Shown one piece after another: positions 44,683 to 54,512 of a DNA stretch of 64,000 nt; position 1 is the stretch's first letter, and every line of letters starts with the position of its first letter. A program made the translations under genes and the position numbers. The notes beneath the pieces are model-generated. The model did not search any database. It saw only the letters and a program-made list of their open reading frames with translations, and was not told the DNA's origin. Origin of the DNA: Streptantibioticus silvisoli (GTDB taxonomy: Bacteria > Actinomycetota > Actinomycetes > Streptomycetales > Streptomycetaceae); contig NZ_JAAGKO020000002.1 in NCBI RefSeq assembly GCF_027947535.2, positions 62,001 to 126,000 of the forward strand. The letters are read 5' to 3'.

Positions 44683-44967
44683 ATGGCGGGCTTTGGACAC
44701 AGCGGACGCGGGACGGGCGGCAACCCGGTCGACCGGATCGACCCGGACACGCTGGGCATCATCGGGATCATCTGCGCGGTCGCCGGCTTCTTCACCTTTG
44801 GCATCCTGCTGGGCCCGGTCGCCATGGTGGCCGGCTGGTTCGCCATGGGCCGGCGGTGGACCGGGTCGCGCCACGTGGCCGCCCTGGTGGCGGTCGTGCT
44901 GGGCGCCCTCGACCTGCTGCTGTCCTTGGTGGCCCTCGCCGGAGCCGGCCGCACCGGGCTGCTGTAG
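44683..44967 (+). CDS. Small two-helix membrane protein (DUF4190-like)
   Basis: The 94-residue protein has a polar N-terminus followed by two hydrophobic helices: LGIIGIICAVAGFFTFGILL and VAALVAVVLGALDLLLSLVA. A MGRRW turn lies between them. The pattern matches small DUF4190-like actinomycete membrane proteins of unknown role. The ATG at 44683 has GGAGG five bases upstream. Confidence 0.75.
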   Translation: MAGFGHSGRGTGGNPVDRIDPDTLGIIGIICAVAGFFTFGILLGPVAMVAGWFAMGRRWTGSRHVAALVAVVLGALDLLLSLVALAGAGRTGLL

Positions 44968-45011
44968 GCCGCGGGCGCCGGACTTCTGCGGCGACCCCCC
45001 GCAGAACCGAC

Positions 45012-45048
45012 GCGGCCCCCGCCCGGGAGAACCCGGGACGGGGGCCGC
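45012..45048. terminator. GC-rich hairpin between convergent genes
   Basis: GCGGCCCCCGCCCGGG, loop AGAA, then CCCGGGACGGGGGCCGC: a stem of 16 bp with one bulge, ending in TT. It lies between the small membrane protein gene and aceE and probably ends transcription from both sides. Two copies of GTCAGACGGTCAYACCGCAGG follow at 45077 and 45103, 26 bases apart. Confidence 0.85.
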
Positions 45049-45132
45049 TTCGTACGGGCGCCTGGCCCGTCACACTGTCAGACGGTCATACCGCAGGACA
45101 CCGTCAGACGGTCACACCGCAGGCGGTACGCG

Positions 45133-47865
45133 TCACGCGTCGCCGCCCGCCGCGCCCGGGTCGGCCGCGGTGACGTCGAGCAGCTGGTAGCGGTCGATCG
45201 CCTGCTTGAGCACCGACCGGTCCACCTTGCCCTCCTTGGACAGCTCGGTCAGCACCGCCAGCACCACCGACTGCGCGTCGATGTGGAAGAACCGGCGCGC
45301 GCCACCGCGGGTGTCGGCGAAACCGAACCCGTCGGCGCCCAGCGACTGCCAGGTGCCCGGCACCCAGCGCGCGATCTGGTCCGGTACCGACCGCATCCAG
45401 TCCGAGACCGCCACGAACGGCCCCTCGCTGCCCTGGAGCTTCGTCGTCACGTACGGCACGCGCTGCTCCTCCTCCGGGTGCAGCAGGTTGTGCCGCTCGA
45501 CGTCGACCGCCTCGCGGCGCAGCTCGTTCCAGGAGGTCGCCGACCACACGTCGGCCCGCACGTTCCACTCCTCGGCGAGCAGGCGCTGCGCCTCCAGCGC
45601 CCACGGCACCGCGACACCGGACGCCAGGATCTGCGCCGGGATCGCCCCCGCACGGCCCTCCTGGTAGCGGTACAGGCCCTTGAGGATGCCTTCGGCGTCC
45701 ACCGCCTCCGGCTCGGCCGGGTGCTGGATCGGCTCGTTGTAGACGGTGAGGTAGTAGAAGACGTCCTCACTGTCCTCGCCGTACATCCGGCGCAGGCCGT
45801 CCTGCACGATGTGCGCGATCTCGAACCCGAACGCCGGGTCGTAGGCCACGCACGCCGGGTTGGTCGACGCCAGCAGCTGCGAGTGGCCGTCCGCGTGCTG
45901 CAGGCCCTCACCGGTCAGCGTGGTGCGGCCCGCGGTGGCGCCCAGCACGAAGCCGCGCGCCAGCTGGTCACCCATCTGCCAGAACTGGTCACCGGTGCGC
46001 TGGAACCCGAACATCGAGTAGAAGACGTAGACCGGGATCAGCGGCTCACCGTGCGTGGCGTACGACGAGCCCGCCGCGATCAGCGACGCGGTGCAGCCGG
46101 CCTCGGAGATGCCGTCGTGCAGCATCTGCCCGTTCGGCGACTCCTTGTACGCCAGCAGCAGCTCGCGGTCGACCGACTCGTACGTCTGGCCCAGCGGGTT
46201 GTAGATCTTCGCCGACGGGAAGAGCGAGTCCATGCCGAACGTGCGGTACTCGTCCGGCGCGATCGGCACGAAGCGCTTGCCGATCTCCTTGTCCCGCATC
46301 AGGTCCTTCAGCAACCGCACGAACGCCATCGTGGTGGCGATCGACTGGTGCCCGGAGCCCTTCTTCACCGACGCGTAGGCCTTCTCGTCCGGCAGCGCCA
46401 GCGGCTTGGCCCGCACGATCCGGCTCGGCACGTAGCCGTGGTGCTCCTTGCGCCGGTCGTGCATGTACTGGATCTCCTCCGAGTCGCGGCCCGGGTGGAA
46501 GTACGGCGGCGAGCCGCCCTCCAGCTCCTTGTCCGCGATCGGCAGGTGCAGGCGGTCGCGGAACCTCTTGAGGTCCTCGACCGTGAGCTTCTTCATCTGG
46601 TGGGTCGCGTTGCGGCCCTCGAAGTTCGGCCCGAGGGTCCAGCCCTTGACCGTCTGCGCCAGGATGACCGTCGGCTGGCCCTTGTGCTCCTTGGCCGCCT
46701 TGTACGCCGCGAAGATCTTGCGGTGGTCGTGGCCGCCGCGGCCCAGGTGCAGCACCTGGTCGTCGGACATCCCCTCGACCATGGCGCGCAGCCGGTGGTC
46801 GCCGCCGAAGAAGTGCTCGCGGATGTACGAGCCGGTCTCGGTGGCGTACGTCTGGAACTGCCCGTCCGGGGTGGCGTTGAGCTTGTTGACCAGCACGCCG
46901 TCGCGGTCCTGGGCCAGCAGCGGGTCCCAGCTGCGGTCCCACACCAGCTTGATCACGTTCCAGCCGGCGCCGCGGAACTGCGACTCCAGCTCCTGGATGA
47001 TCTTGCCGTTGCCGCGCACCGGGCCGTCGAGCCGCTGGAGGTTGCAGTTGACGACGAACGTCAGGTTGTCCAGGCCCTCGCGGGAGGCCAGCGACAGCTG
47101 GCCGAGCGACTCCGGCTCGTCCATCTCGCCGTCGCCCAGGAACGCCCACACGTGGCTGTCCTCGGTGTCGGCGATGCCGCGCGCGGTCAGGTAGCGGTTC
47201 ATCCGCGCCTGGTAGATCGCGCCGAGCGGGCCGAGGCCCATGGAGACGGTCGGGAACTCCCAGAAGTCCGGCATCAGCCGCGGGTGCGGGTAGCTGGACA
47301 GGCCGTAGGGCGCCTTCGACTTCTCCTGGCGGAACGCGTCCAGCTGCTGCTCGCTGAGCCGGTCCAGCAGGTAGGCGCGGGCGTAGATGCCCGGGGAGGC
47401 GTGACCCTGGAAGAAGATCTGGTCACCGCCCTTGCCGTCGTCCTTGCCGCGGAAGAAGTGGTTGAAGCCCACGTCGTACAGCGAGGCCGAGGAGGCGAAG
47501 GTGGCGATGTGGCCGCCGACCCCGATGCCGGGACGCTGGGCGCGGGAGACCATGACCGCCGCGTTCCACCGGGTCGCGTTGAGGATCTTGCGCTCGATCT
47601 CCTCGTTGCCGGGGAAGAACGGCTCGTCCTTGGTGGCGATGGTGTTGACGTAGTCCGTGCTGCGCATTTCGGGGACCGCGACGCGCTTCTCGCGGGCCCG
47701 CTCGATGAGGCGGAGCATCAGGTAGCGGGCGCGCTCGCGGCCGCGCTCGTCGATGGCCGCGTCGAGCGAGTCGAGCCATTCCGCCGTTTCCTCGGGATCA
47801 AAGTCCGGGACCTGGCTGGGAAGGCCGCCAATGATGATCGGGTTGCGATCTGATCCGGAAGCCAC
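45133..47865 (-). CDS. aceE: Pyruvate dehydrogenase E1 component, homodimeric (AceE)
   Basis: The 910-residue protein is a full-length homodimeric E1. It decarboxylates pyruvate with thiamine diphosphate and acetylates the E2 lipoyl domain. [10 protein letters not shown] plus the following [16 protein letters not shown] form the ThDP-binding motif (GDGxx...NCN), and [31 protein letters not shown] and [19 protein letters not shown] are conserved E1 segments. The GTG at 47865 follows GAAGGAACAGC and gives the normal N-terminus. The upstream spacer contains a Crp-type palindrome. E2 and E3 are not encoded in the window. Confidence 0.97.
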   Translation of the reverse strand: MASGSDRNPIIIGGLPSQVPDFDPEETAEWLDSLDAAIDERGRERARYLMLRLIERAREKRVAVPEMRSTDYVNTIATKDEPFFPGNEEIERKILNATRWNAAVMVSRAQRPGIGVGGHIATFASSASLYDVGFNHFFRGKDDGKGGDQIFFQGHASPGIYARAYLLDRLSEQQLDAFRQEKSKAPYGLSSYPHPRLMPDFWEFPTVSMGLGPLGAIYQARMNRYLTARGIADTEDSHVWAFLGDGEMDEPESLGQLSLASREGLDNLTFVVNCNLQRLDGPVRGNGKIIQELESQFRGAGWNVIKLVWDRSWDPLLAQDRDGVLVNKLNATPDGQFQTYATETGSYIREHFFGGDHRLRAMVEGMSDDQVLHLGRGGHDHRKIFAAYKAAKEHKGQPTVILAQTVKGWTLGPNFEGRNATHQMKKLTVEDLKRFRDRLHLPIADKELEGGSPPYFHPGRDSEEIQYMHDRRKEHHGYVPSRIVRAKPLALPDEKAYASVKKGSGHQSIATTMAFVRLLKDLMRDKEIGKRFVPIAPDEYRTFGMDSLFPSAKIYNPLGQTYESVDRELLLAYKESPNGQMLHDGISEAGCTASLIAAGSSYATHGEPLIPVYVFYSMFGFQRTGDQFWQMGDQLARGFVLGATAGRTTLTGEGLQHADGHSQLLASTNPACVAYDPAFGFEIAHIVQDGLRRMYGEDSEDVFYYLTVYNEPIQHPAEPEAVDAEGILKGLYRYQEGRAGAIPAQILASGVAVPWALEAQRLLAEEWNVRADVWSATSWNELRREAVDVERHNLLHPEEEQRVPYVTTKLQGSEGPFVAVSDWMRSVPDQIARWVPGTWQSLGADGFGFADTRGGARRFFHIDAQSVVLAVLTELSKEGKVDRSVLKQAIDRYQLLDVTAADPGAAGGDA

Positions 47866-48287
47866 GCTGTTCCTTCGCTGATAGGTCTTGCTCTTTTGTG
47901 TCGCGCCGCCTCCATCGTGTACCGCCGGTCCGAGATCCGTCATCTCTACCGTGCGGTAACCACCACTGCGTGATACACGTCGGGCCGGGGACGGGGTGGG
48001 CCACCTGGCAACTTTACGCCCCTGTGGGGCGGCTCCCGAGGGAGCCCGGCACGGTCGGCCCAACCCGGGATACCCTCGGTAGGGTCAGCGCGCGGCAAAT
48101 GGGTAAAATTGCCCGTGACCCAGGTCACAGGCTGTCGGGTCCGTTGGGGCGGCAGCGCCCCAATAGTCATCGTTTCGGCGATCTCGGCAGCCCGGTACTT
48201 GCGCGATCCGCCCGGTCCGTGTGGACTACGGCCACGGTCCCGCGTCACGCGGGGCCGAAGAAGACACCCCAAGACAGGAGGCAATCC
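47866..48287. other. Divergent regulatory region between aceE and DUF3052
   Basis: These 422 bases carry no gene. The left part holds the aceE leader. At 48104-48109 is a consensus -10 box TAAAAT reading right, followed by a palindrome (48115-48128). AGGAGG stands just before the GTG at 48288. Confidence 0.6.
48115..48128. promoter_or_regulatory. Crp-type palindrome GTGA-N6-TCAC
   Basis: GTGACCCAGGTCAC, followed by A, matches the enterobacterial CRP core TGTGA-N6-TCACA at all but the first base and fits the Streptomyces Crp pattern GTG-N6-GNCAC. It begins five bases after the TAAAAT -10 box of the DUF3052 promoter, so binding there would block that promoter and could activate aceE 250 bases to the left. 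Confidence 0.6.
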
Positions 48288-48728
48288 GTGAGCGCGACCG
48301 CGGACCACGCGGAGGAGCGGACCAACCCGGCGAGCCGGTTGGGATTCCAGCCCGGACAGGTGGTCCAGGAGATCGGTTACGACGACGACGCCGACGAGGA
48401 ACTGCGTGAGGCCATTGAGGAGCTCACCGGTACCGAACTCGTCGACGAGGACTACGACGACGTGGCCGACGCGGTACTGCTGTGGTTCCGTGACGAGGAC
48501 GGCGACCTGACCGACGCGCTGGTGGACGCCACCACGATGATCGACGACGGTGCCTTCGTCTGGCTGATGACGCCGAAGACCGGCCGTGACGGCTATGTCG
48601 AACCGAGTGACATCGGTGAGGCGTCGGCCACCTCCGGCCTGGCCCAGACCAGCAGCATCAGCGCTGCGAAGGACTGGTCGGGCACCCGCCTCGTCACCCC
48701 GAAGACCGCCAAGTCCGGCAAGCGCTGA
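48288..48728 (+). CDS. DUF3052 family protein
   Basis: The 146-residue acidic protein has the DUF3052 core LGFQPGQVVQEIGYDDDADE, ELTGTELVDEDYDDVADAVL, LLWFRDEDGDLTDAL and WLMTPKTGRDGYVEPSDIGE. The family is universal in Streptomyces, next to the pyruvate dehydrogenase gene, and its function is unknown. The GTG at 48288 follows AGGAGG. Confidence 0.9.
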   Translation: MSATADHAEERTNPASRLGFQPGQVVQEIGYDDDADEELREAIEELTGTELVDEDYDDVADAVLLWFRDEDGDLTDALVDATTMIDDGAFVWLMTPKTGRDGYVEPSDIGEASATSGLAQTSSISAAKDWSGTRLVTPKTAKSGKR

Positions 48729-48884
48729 GACGCGGCAACCCCCCACATCCGATATCTCCGGCGTACCCCCGGCGGGCCCTGTGCCCGGCGGGGGTCTGCC
48801 GCGCCCGGGGCCGTGTACCCGGCGCCAAGGGGTGGTGACACACTGGCACCGACCTGACCGCCCCCGTCGAAGGGACACCCCCGC

Positions 48885-49343
48885 ATGGCCATCGAGGTCG
48901 GCACCAAGGCCCCGGAATTCGAGCTGAAGAGCCAGCACGGCGAGACCGTCAAGCTCTCCGACTTCCGCGGCGAGAAGCACGTCGTCCTGCTCTTCTACCC
49001 CTTCGCCTTCACCGGGGTGTGCACCGGCGAGCTGTGCGCCCTGCGCGACGAGCTGCCGAAGTTCGTCAACGACGACGTCCAGCTGCTGGCCGTCTCCAAC
49101 GACTCCCCGTTCGCGCTGCGCGTATTCGCCGAGCGCGAGGGCCTGGACTACCCGCTGCTCTCCGACTTCTGGCCGCACGGTGCGGCCTCCCGCGCCTTCG
49201 GCGTCTTCGACGAGGACAAGGGCTGCGCGGTGCGCGGCACCTTCGTCATCGACAAGGAGGGCGTGGTCCGCTGGAGCGTCGTCAACGCCATCCCGGACGC
49301 CCGCGACCTCAACGACTACGTCAAGGCGCTCGGCGACCTCTGA
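48885..49343 (+). CDS. Peroxiredoxin (AhpE/BCP-like)
   Basis: The 152-residue thioredoxin-fold peroxidase has the peroxidatic cysteine C46 in the AFTGVCTGELCALRD segment and a second cysteine five residues on (C51), in the position of the resolving cysteine of some BCP-type enzymes. It reduces hydrogen peroxide and organic peroxides. An AAGGGACA ribosome site precedes the ATG. It lies 156 bases after DUF3052. Confidence 0.92.
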   Translation: MAIEVGTKAPEFELKSQHGETVKLSDFRGEKHVVLLFYPFAFTGVCTGELCALRDELPKFVNDDVQLLAVSNDSPFALRVFAEREGLDYPLLSDFWPHGAASRAFGVFDEDKGCAVRGTFVIDKEGVVRWSVVNAIPDARDLNDYVKALGDL

Positions 49344-49489
49344 GCCGCCCCGGCCGTTCCCCGCGGCGCGAGGCATCGCTGCCGCGTTCGCGGGGAAGCG
49401 GTCATTAGGATCGTGGCGTCGGCGTCACGAGACGTCATACGTACCGCGGGGGCGCACCGGTGACGTTCCCCGAGACCGTGGGAGGAACC

Positions 49490-50065
49490 GTGGGAGTCAG
49501 CCTCAGCAAGGGTGGCAACGTCTCGCTGACGAAGGAGGCGCCGAATCTCACCGAGGTCCACGTGGGCCTGGGCTGGGACGCGCGCACCACCACCGGCAGC
49601 GACTTCGACCTGGACGCCAGCGCCCTGCTGACCGGCGAGGACGGCAAGGTCCTGTCCGACCAGCACTTCGTGTTCTTCAACAACCTCACCAGCCCCGACG
49701 GCTCCGTCGAGCACACCGGTGACAACCTCACCGGTGAGGGTGAGGGCGACGACGAGGTGATCAACGTCAACCTCACCTCGGTCCCCGGCGAGATCGCCAA
49801 GATCGTCTTCCCGGTCTCGATCTACGAGGCCGAGACCCGCCAGCAGAGCTTCGGCCAGATCCGCAACGCCTACATCCGGGTCGTCAACCGCGCCGACGGC
49901 AACGAGCTGGCCCGCTACGACCTGACCGAGGACGCCTCCACCGAGACCGCCATGGTCTTCGGCGAGCTGTACCGGCACGGCGCCGAGTGGAAGTTCCGCG
50001 CCATCGGCCAGGGCTACGCCTCGGGCCTGCGCGGCATCGCCCAGGACTTCGGCGTCAACGTCTGA
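49490..50065 (+). CDS. terD: TerD-family calcium-binding stress protein
   Basis: The 191-residue TerD starts [20 protein letters not shown] and has the calcium-binding segment [11 protein letters not shown] plus [20 protein letters not shown]. Both match the canonical two-site TerD fold. TerD proteins bind calcium and protect against tellurite and other envelope stress through partners such as TerC. The GTG at 49490 has GGAGG seven bases upstream. It is the first gene of the rightward ter group and a close paralogue of the next gene. Confidence 0.94.
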   Translation: MGVSLSKGGNVSLTKEAPNLTEVHVGLGWDARTTTGSDFDLDASALLTGEDGKVLSDQHFVFFNNLTSPDGSVEHTGDNLTGEGEGDDEVINVNLTSVPGEIAKIVFPVSIYEAETRQQSFGQIRNAYIRVVNRADGNELARYDLTEDASTETAMVFGELYRHGAEWKFRAIGQGYASGLRGIAQDFGVNV

Positions 50066-50207
50066 GTCGGCCGGCGCCCGGCCCCGCCCGACGCCTTCTC
50101 CGCCCCCGCGGCGCCGCGTAACGTCTCTGGCGTGCGGCGCCGCAGGCGTAGGCGGACGTGGCGCCGGGCACGAGCACGTTCCACGCACCACCGGGGAGGA
50201 AGCAGTC

Positions 50208-50783
50208 ATGGGTGTCACGCTCGCCAAGGGGGGCAACGTCTCCCTCAGCAAGGCAGCGCCGAATCTGACGCACGTCATGATCGGCCTGGGCTGGGAGGCC
50301 CGCTCCACCACCGGCGCCGAGTTCGACCTGGACGCCAGCGCCATGCTGTGCGCCGCCGGGCGGGTGCTGGGGGATGAGTACTTCATCTTCTACAACAACC
50401 TCAAGAGCCCGGAGGGCTCGGTCGAGCACACCGGCGACGAGCTGGTCGGCGGCACCGGCGGCGACGACGAGACGGTCATCGTCGACCTCACCGCGGTCCC
50501 CGAGCGGGTCGACAAGATCGTCTTCCCGGTCTCCATCTACGACGCCGAGACCCGCGCCCAGACCTTCGGCCAGGTCAGCAACGCCTACATCCGGGTCGTC
50601 AACCAGGCCGACGAGTCCGAACTCGCCCGCTACGACCTGTCCGAGGACGCCTCCACCGAGACCGCGATGATCTTCGGCGAGCTGTACCGCTACAACGGCG
50701 AGTGGAAGTTCCGTGCGGTGGGCCAGGGGTACGCCTCCGGACTGCGCGGCATAGCCCTCGACTTCGGCGTCAACGTCTCCTGA
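50208..50783 (+). CDS. terD: TerD-family calcium-binding stress protein (second copy)
   Basis: The 191-residue paralogue of the preceding TerD is identical in length and nearly collinear: [51 protein letters not shown]. The two differ mainly in the loop before the hydrophobic strand VIVDLTAVP. They probably arose by tandem duplication and may form mixed complexes. ATG 50208 is preceded by GGGGAGGAAGCAGTC. Confidence 0.94.
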   Translation: MGVTLAKGGNVSLSKAAPNLTHVMIGLGWEARSTTGAEFDLDASAMLCAAGRVLGDEYFIFYNNLKSPEGSVEHTGDELVGGTGGDDETVIVDLTAVPERVDKIVFPVSIYDAETRAQTFGQVSNAYIRVVNQADESELARYDLSEDASTETAMIFGELYRYNGEWKFRAVGQGYASGLRGIALDFGVNVS

Positions 50784-50953
50784 CGGCGCGCGGTCGCTGC
50801 GGGGTGCGCCCCTGAGGTTTCCCAGGGGTCATGGGAACGTAATCAGGGGACCTTCAGGGTAGCCATCCGGGCAGGTGGGCCTAGACTTCGGGTCAACGGT
50901 TAGCAAAACTGCGCGGAAAGCACCGCGGGGGAACCTCAAGGATTGGATCGACT

Positions 50954-52132
50954 GTGCTGTTCCGTACATTCGGCTGGTCGTTGGCCATCACGGTGGTCGG
51001 CCTGGTCTTCGCCGGACTGGTCTGGGGGTGGACCGGGCTCGCGGTGGTGGCGATCCTGTCCGTGCTCGAAGTCTCCCTGTCCTTCGACAACGCGGTGATC
51101 AACGCGGGCATCCTGCGCAAGCTGAACGCCTTCTGGCAGCGCATCTTCCTCACCGTCGGCGTGCTCATCGCGGTCTTCGGCATGCGGCTGCTCTTCCCGA
51201 TCGTCATCGTGGCGATCACCGCGAAGATCAGCCCGGTCGAGGCGGTGCGGGTCGCCATCGACCAGCCGGACCGCTACCAGCACCTGGTCACCAACGCGCA
51301 CCCGGCGATCGCCGCGTTCGGCGGGATCTTCCTGCTGATGATCTTCCTCGACTTCATATTCGAGGACCGCGACATCCGCTGGCTCGGCTGGCTGGAGAAG
51401 CCGCTGGCCAAGCTCGGCAAGCTCGACATGCTCTCGGTGGTCGTCGCCCTGATCGCCCTGCTGGTCGCCGCCGTCACCGTGGCCACCGCCGTCCCGCTGG
51501 ACGGCGCCCACGGCACCGTGGACAAGACCGCGACGGTGCTGCTGGCCGGCGTCGGCGGCATGATCGCGTACCTGATCGTCGGCGGCATCTCCGGTTACTT
51601 CGAGGACCAGTTGGAGGACGAGGAGGACGACGGGGACGACGGCGAGCAGCCGGCCGGGCAGGACGGGCCGCAAGCGGCGGCGGGCGCCGACGGCGGCCGC
51701 AAGAACGGCAAGTCGATGGTCGGCCTGGCCGGCAAGGCGGCGTTCTTCGTTTTCCTCTACCTGGAGGTCATCGACGCCTCGTTCTCCTTCGACGGCGTCA
51801 TCGGCGCGTTCGCCATCACCAACCAGATCTTCCAGATGGCGCTCGGCCTGGGCATCGGCGCGCTCTACATCCGGTCCCTGACGGTCTACCTGGTCCGCAA
51901 GGGCACCCTGGACGACTACGTCTACCTCGAACACGGCGCGCACTACGCGATCGGCGCGCTGGCTGTCATCCTGCTGGTCACCATCAAGTACGAGGTCAAC
52001 GAGGTCGTCACCGGCCTGGTCGGCGTCGTGCTGATCGCGGCCGCTTACTTCTCGTCGGTGGTGAGAAACCGCCGTCACGGGGAAAACTCCGGAGAGCCGG
52101 GGGAGCGGACCGAGGTCACGTCGGGGGTCTGA
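50954..52132 (+). CDS. TerC-like integral membrane protein (DUF475)
   Basis: The 392-residue membrane protein has two repeated halves, each with the TerC-superfamily signature of charged residues inside a helix: SVLEVSLSFDNAVINAGILR and YLEVIDASFSFDGVIGAFAI. About nine membrane segments are visible. A cytoplasmic loop near residues 215-255 is strongly acidic (DQLEDEEDDGDDGEQ) and may bind cations. TerC-type proteins anchor TerD at the membrane and are linked to metal handling. The GTG at 50954 has only a weak ribosome site. Confidence 0.88.
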   Translation: MLFRTFGWSLAITVVGLVFAGLVWGWTGLAVVAILSVLEVSLSFDNAVINAGILRKLNAFWQRIFLTVGVLIAVFGMRLLFPIVIVAITAKISPVEAVRVAIDQPDRYQHLVTNAHPAIAAFGGIFLLMIFLDFIFEDRDIRWLGWLEKPLAKLGKLDMLSVVVALIALLVAAVTVATAVPLDGAHGTVDKTATVLLAGVGGMIAYLIVGGISGYFEDQLEDEEDDGDDGEQPAGQDGPQAAAGADGGRKNGKSMVGLAGKAAFFVFLYLEVIDASFSFDGVIGAFAITNQIFQMALGLGIGALYIRSLTVYLVRKGTLDDYVYLEHGAHYAIGALAVILLVTIKYEVNEVVTGLVGVVLIAAAYFSSVVRNRRHGENSGEPGERTEVTSGV

Positions 52133-52241
52133 TCCGCCGGCGGCGCAGTGACGACAGGGCGACGGCATCGGCCCGGCCGGACCCCCGCGAGCGGAACGAC
52201 CGCTCGCGGGGGTTCCGCCGTGCCAAGGGGAGGACCACGGC

Positions 52242-52979
52242 ATGGCATCGGTGTGGGAATTCATGCGGAGCGGCAACTCGCCGACGCAGTTCGACGTCGG
52301 GACCGCGGGCACGGTCACGCTGACCAAACGCCGTCAGGCGGTCTCGCTCGGCGGACAGGGCTCGGCCGGCGGCAGCCTGCGGGTCAACCTCAGCTGGCAG
52401 ATGCGCACCTCCGACTTCGACGACCGGCGCGGCGGTCCGCTGCTCAGCCGGCCGCTGTCGTTAAACCTGTTCAAGCCCCAACTGGTCCAGGCGCAGGGGC
52501 CGGCGATGGTCAACGTCGACCTCGACCTGGCCTGCATGTACGAGCTGACGAACGGCACCAAGGGTGTCGTGCAGCCGCTGGGCGACTTCCTGGGCAGCTT
52601 CAACGAGGCGCCGTACATCCAGCTCAGCGGGGACGACCGGTTCGGCTCGGCGTCCGGCGAGACCATGCACATCAACATGGACAAGAAGGAGGAGTTCCGC
52701 CGCCTGCTGCTGTTCGTCTACATCTACGACGGCACGCCCGCCTTCGACCGCACCCACGCCGTCGTCACGCTCTACCCCAGCAGCGGCCCCAGCATCGAGA
52801 TCCCGCTCAACGAGCGCGCCCCGCAAGCGCGTTCGTGCGCGGTCGTGCTGATCGAGAACCGCAAGGGCGAGCTGTTCGTGCGCCGCGAGGTGCGCTACGT
52901 CTACGGTTTCCAGTCCGAGCTGGACCGGCTCTACGGCTGGGGCCTGAACTGGGGCCGCGGCTACAAGCCGAAGACCTGA
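52242..52979 (+). CDS. Tellurium-resistance TerF/TerA-like protein with a TTA codon
   Basis: The 245-residue protein of the TerD superfamily, long form, contains VNVDLDLACMYEL, GDFLGSFNEAPYIQLSGDDR and FVYIYDGTPAFDRTHAVVTL, the conserved blocks of the TerF/TerA-like group. The N-terminal 30 residues (SVWEFMRSGNSPTQFDVGTA) are specific to the group. Codon 74 (52461-52463) is TTA, which in Streptomyces needs the bldA tRNA, so translation may be tied to development. ATG 52242 follows GGGGAGGACCACGGC. Confidence 0.88.
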   Translation: MASVWEFMRSGNSPTQFDVGTAGTVTLTKRRQAVSLGGQGSAGGSLRVNLSWQMRTSDFDDRRGGPLLSRPLSLNLFKPQLVQAQGPAMVNVDLDLACMYELTNGTKGVVQPLGDFLGSFNEAPYIQLSGDDRFGSASGETMHINMDKKEEFRRLLLFVYIYDGTPAFDRTHAVVTLYPSSGPSIEIPLNERAPQARSCAVVLIENRKGELFVRREVRYVYGFQSELDRLYGWGLNWGRGYKPKT

Positions 52980-53022
52980 CCGGCCCGCCGGACGGCCGCG
53001 GCACCGCCCGCCGCGGCCGTGC

Positions 53023-54177
53023 TCACTGCGCCCGGCGCTGGAACTGCGGCCCCTGCGGCGGCAGCGCGAACGCCGGCGCCTGCGGGGCCTGTTGCGGCTG
53101 CTGCTGGGGCACCGGCTGCGTGGTCTGCGGGTAGCCGTAGGCGGGGTGCGGGGGGTACCCGTAACCGTCCTGCGGCGGCGCCGGCTGCGGTGCCTGGAGC
53201 GGTGCCTGCTGCGGCGCCTGGAGCGGGTAGCCGTACCCGCCGGGAGCCTGCTGGGGGTACCCGTAGCCGCCCGGGGCCGGCGGCGGATAGCCGTAACCGC
53301 CGTAGGCCGGCGCGGACCCCGGCACGGCGGCCGGCGGCGCGGTCGGCGAGGCGGTCGGAGGGGCGGTCGGCGGTGCGGTCTGCGGCGTGGCGGAGGCCGC
53401 CGCCGCGGCCGGTGCGGTCGACGGCATCGGCGGGACGACGGGTGCCCGCGGCGGCACCGGGGAGGCCGGCTCGCCGGCGCCGGGCGCACCGGAGTCCGGC
53501 ACCGGTACCGGTTCGGACGCGCGCGCCGACAGCCCGGTCCCGGAGGACGCCCAGCCGCTGTCCCCGCCGGCCCCGGAGGCGTGGTCCGCCGCACCGGACG
53601 CGGGCCGGCCGTCCGCGGCGTCGCCCGCGTCGTCGTCCTCGATCAGGATGCCGAACTCGGTCGCCAGGCCCACCAGGCCGTCGGCGTACCCCTGGCCCAG
53701 GGCGCGGAACTTCCAGCCGTCGGCGCGGCGGTACAGCTCGCCGCAGATGAGGGCGGCCTCCTCGCCGGTGTCCGGCACCACGTCGAAGGCGGCCAGCGGT
53801 TCGGGGCCGGCGCCCGGGGTGCCGTCGAGCAGCAACACCCGCAGGCCCACGACCTGCCCGAACGTGCCGCCGTCCGCGGAGGCGGCCAGCACCACCCGGT
53901 CCACCGACGCCTCCAGGCCGGCCAGGTCCACCTCGATGCTGTCGGTCAGCCCGTCCTCGCCCTGCTGCTTCGGGCGGTGCCGTACCCGGCCGGAGGGATG
54001 CCGGGGCTGGTTGTAGAAGACGAAGTCGGCGTCGGAGCGCACCCGCCCGTCGGCGCCGAGCAGCAGTGCCGAGGCGTCGACGTCCGGCACGGCGGCGCCG
54101 GAGGACCAGCTCAGCACCGCCCGCACCGCGCCGGCGTCCACCGCGACGTTGGACCCCTTCACCATCTCGTGCGTCAT
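53023..54177 (-). CDS. TerD-domain protein with a proline/tyrosine-rich tail
   Basis: In this 384-residue protein residues 1-180 form a TerD domain ([52 protein letters not shown]). The usual acidic calcium site is only partly kept ([10 protein letters not shown]). Residues 200-384 are low-complexity, rich in Pro, Ala, Gln and Tyr, with a repeated GGYGYP unit (for example [10 protein letters not shown] and APGGYGYPL). Such tails are typical of phase-separating or surface-associating segments. It is transcribed opposite to the other ter genes. ATG 54177 gives the common [10 protein letters not shown] start. Confidence 0.88.
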   Translation of the reverse strand: MTHEMVKGSNVAVDAGAVRAVLSWSSGAAVPDVDASALLLGADGRVRSDADFVFYNQPRHPSGRVRHRPKQQGEDGLTDSIEVDLAGLEASVDRVVLAASADGGTFGQVVGLRVLLLDGTPGAGPEPLAAFDVVPDTGEEAALICGELYRRADGWKFRALGQGYADGLVGLATEFGILIEDDDAGDAADGRPASGAADHASGAGGDSGWASSGTGLSARASEPVPVPDSGAPGAGEPASPVPPRAPVVPPMPSTAPAAAAASATPQTAPPTAPPTASPTAPPAAVPGSAPAYGGYGYPPPAPGGYGYPQQAPGGYGYPLQAPQQAPLQAPQPAPPQDGYGYPPHPAYGYPQTTQPVPQQQPQQAPQAPAFALPPQGPQFQRRAQ

Positions 54178-54512
54178 GCCTGTCATCCTGCCTGTTGACC
54201 GTGGTCGGGAACAACGCGGGGACCGGATCGCCGAACGGAACCGGACCGGCGCACGGATGCGGAAACCTGTGCCGAAGAGGTTACGAGAAATTCATATGTG
54301 ATGGTAAAGAGTGCATCACACGCGTGCGTACGATGACCGCCACGCGTCGTACCGCGTGCCCCGCCCGGCCACCGGCGCCACGACGCACGTCGTCGCACGG
54401 TCCGGCCGGACGGGAGCCGCGGCCGCGAACCCGGACCGGCCCCAACCGGCCCGCACCGTCGGTCGGACCCGTCCGCGAGGTCCGCGTCCCACCCACACCT
54501 CCGGGGAGCCGT
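54178..54512. other. Divergent ter promoter region
   Basis: This 335-base spacer holds an AT-richer patch (about 54,279-54,315, including CATATG and TGGTAAAGAG) in otherwise GC-rich sequence, the likely site of the divergent promoters. TACGAT near 54,331 is another -10 candidate. No gene is seen. Confidence 0.4.
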
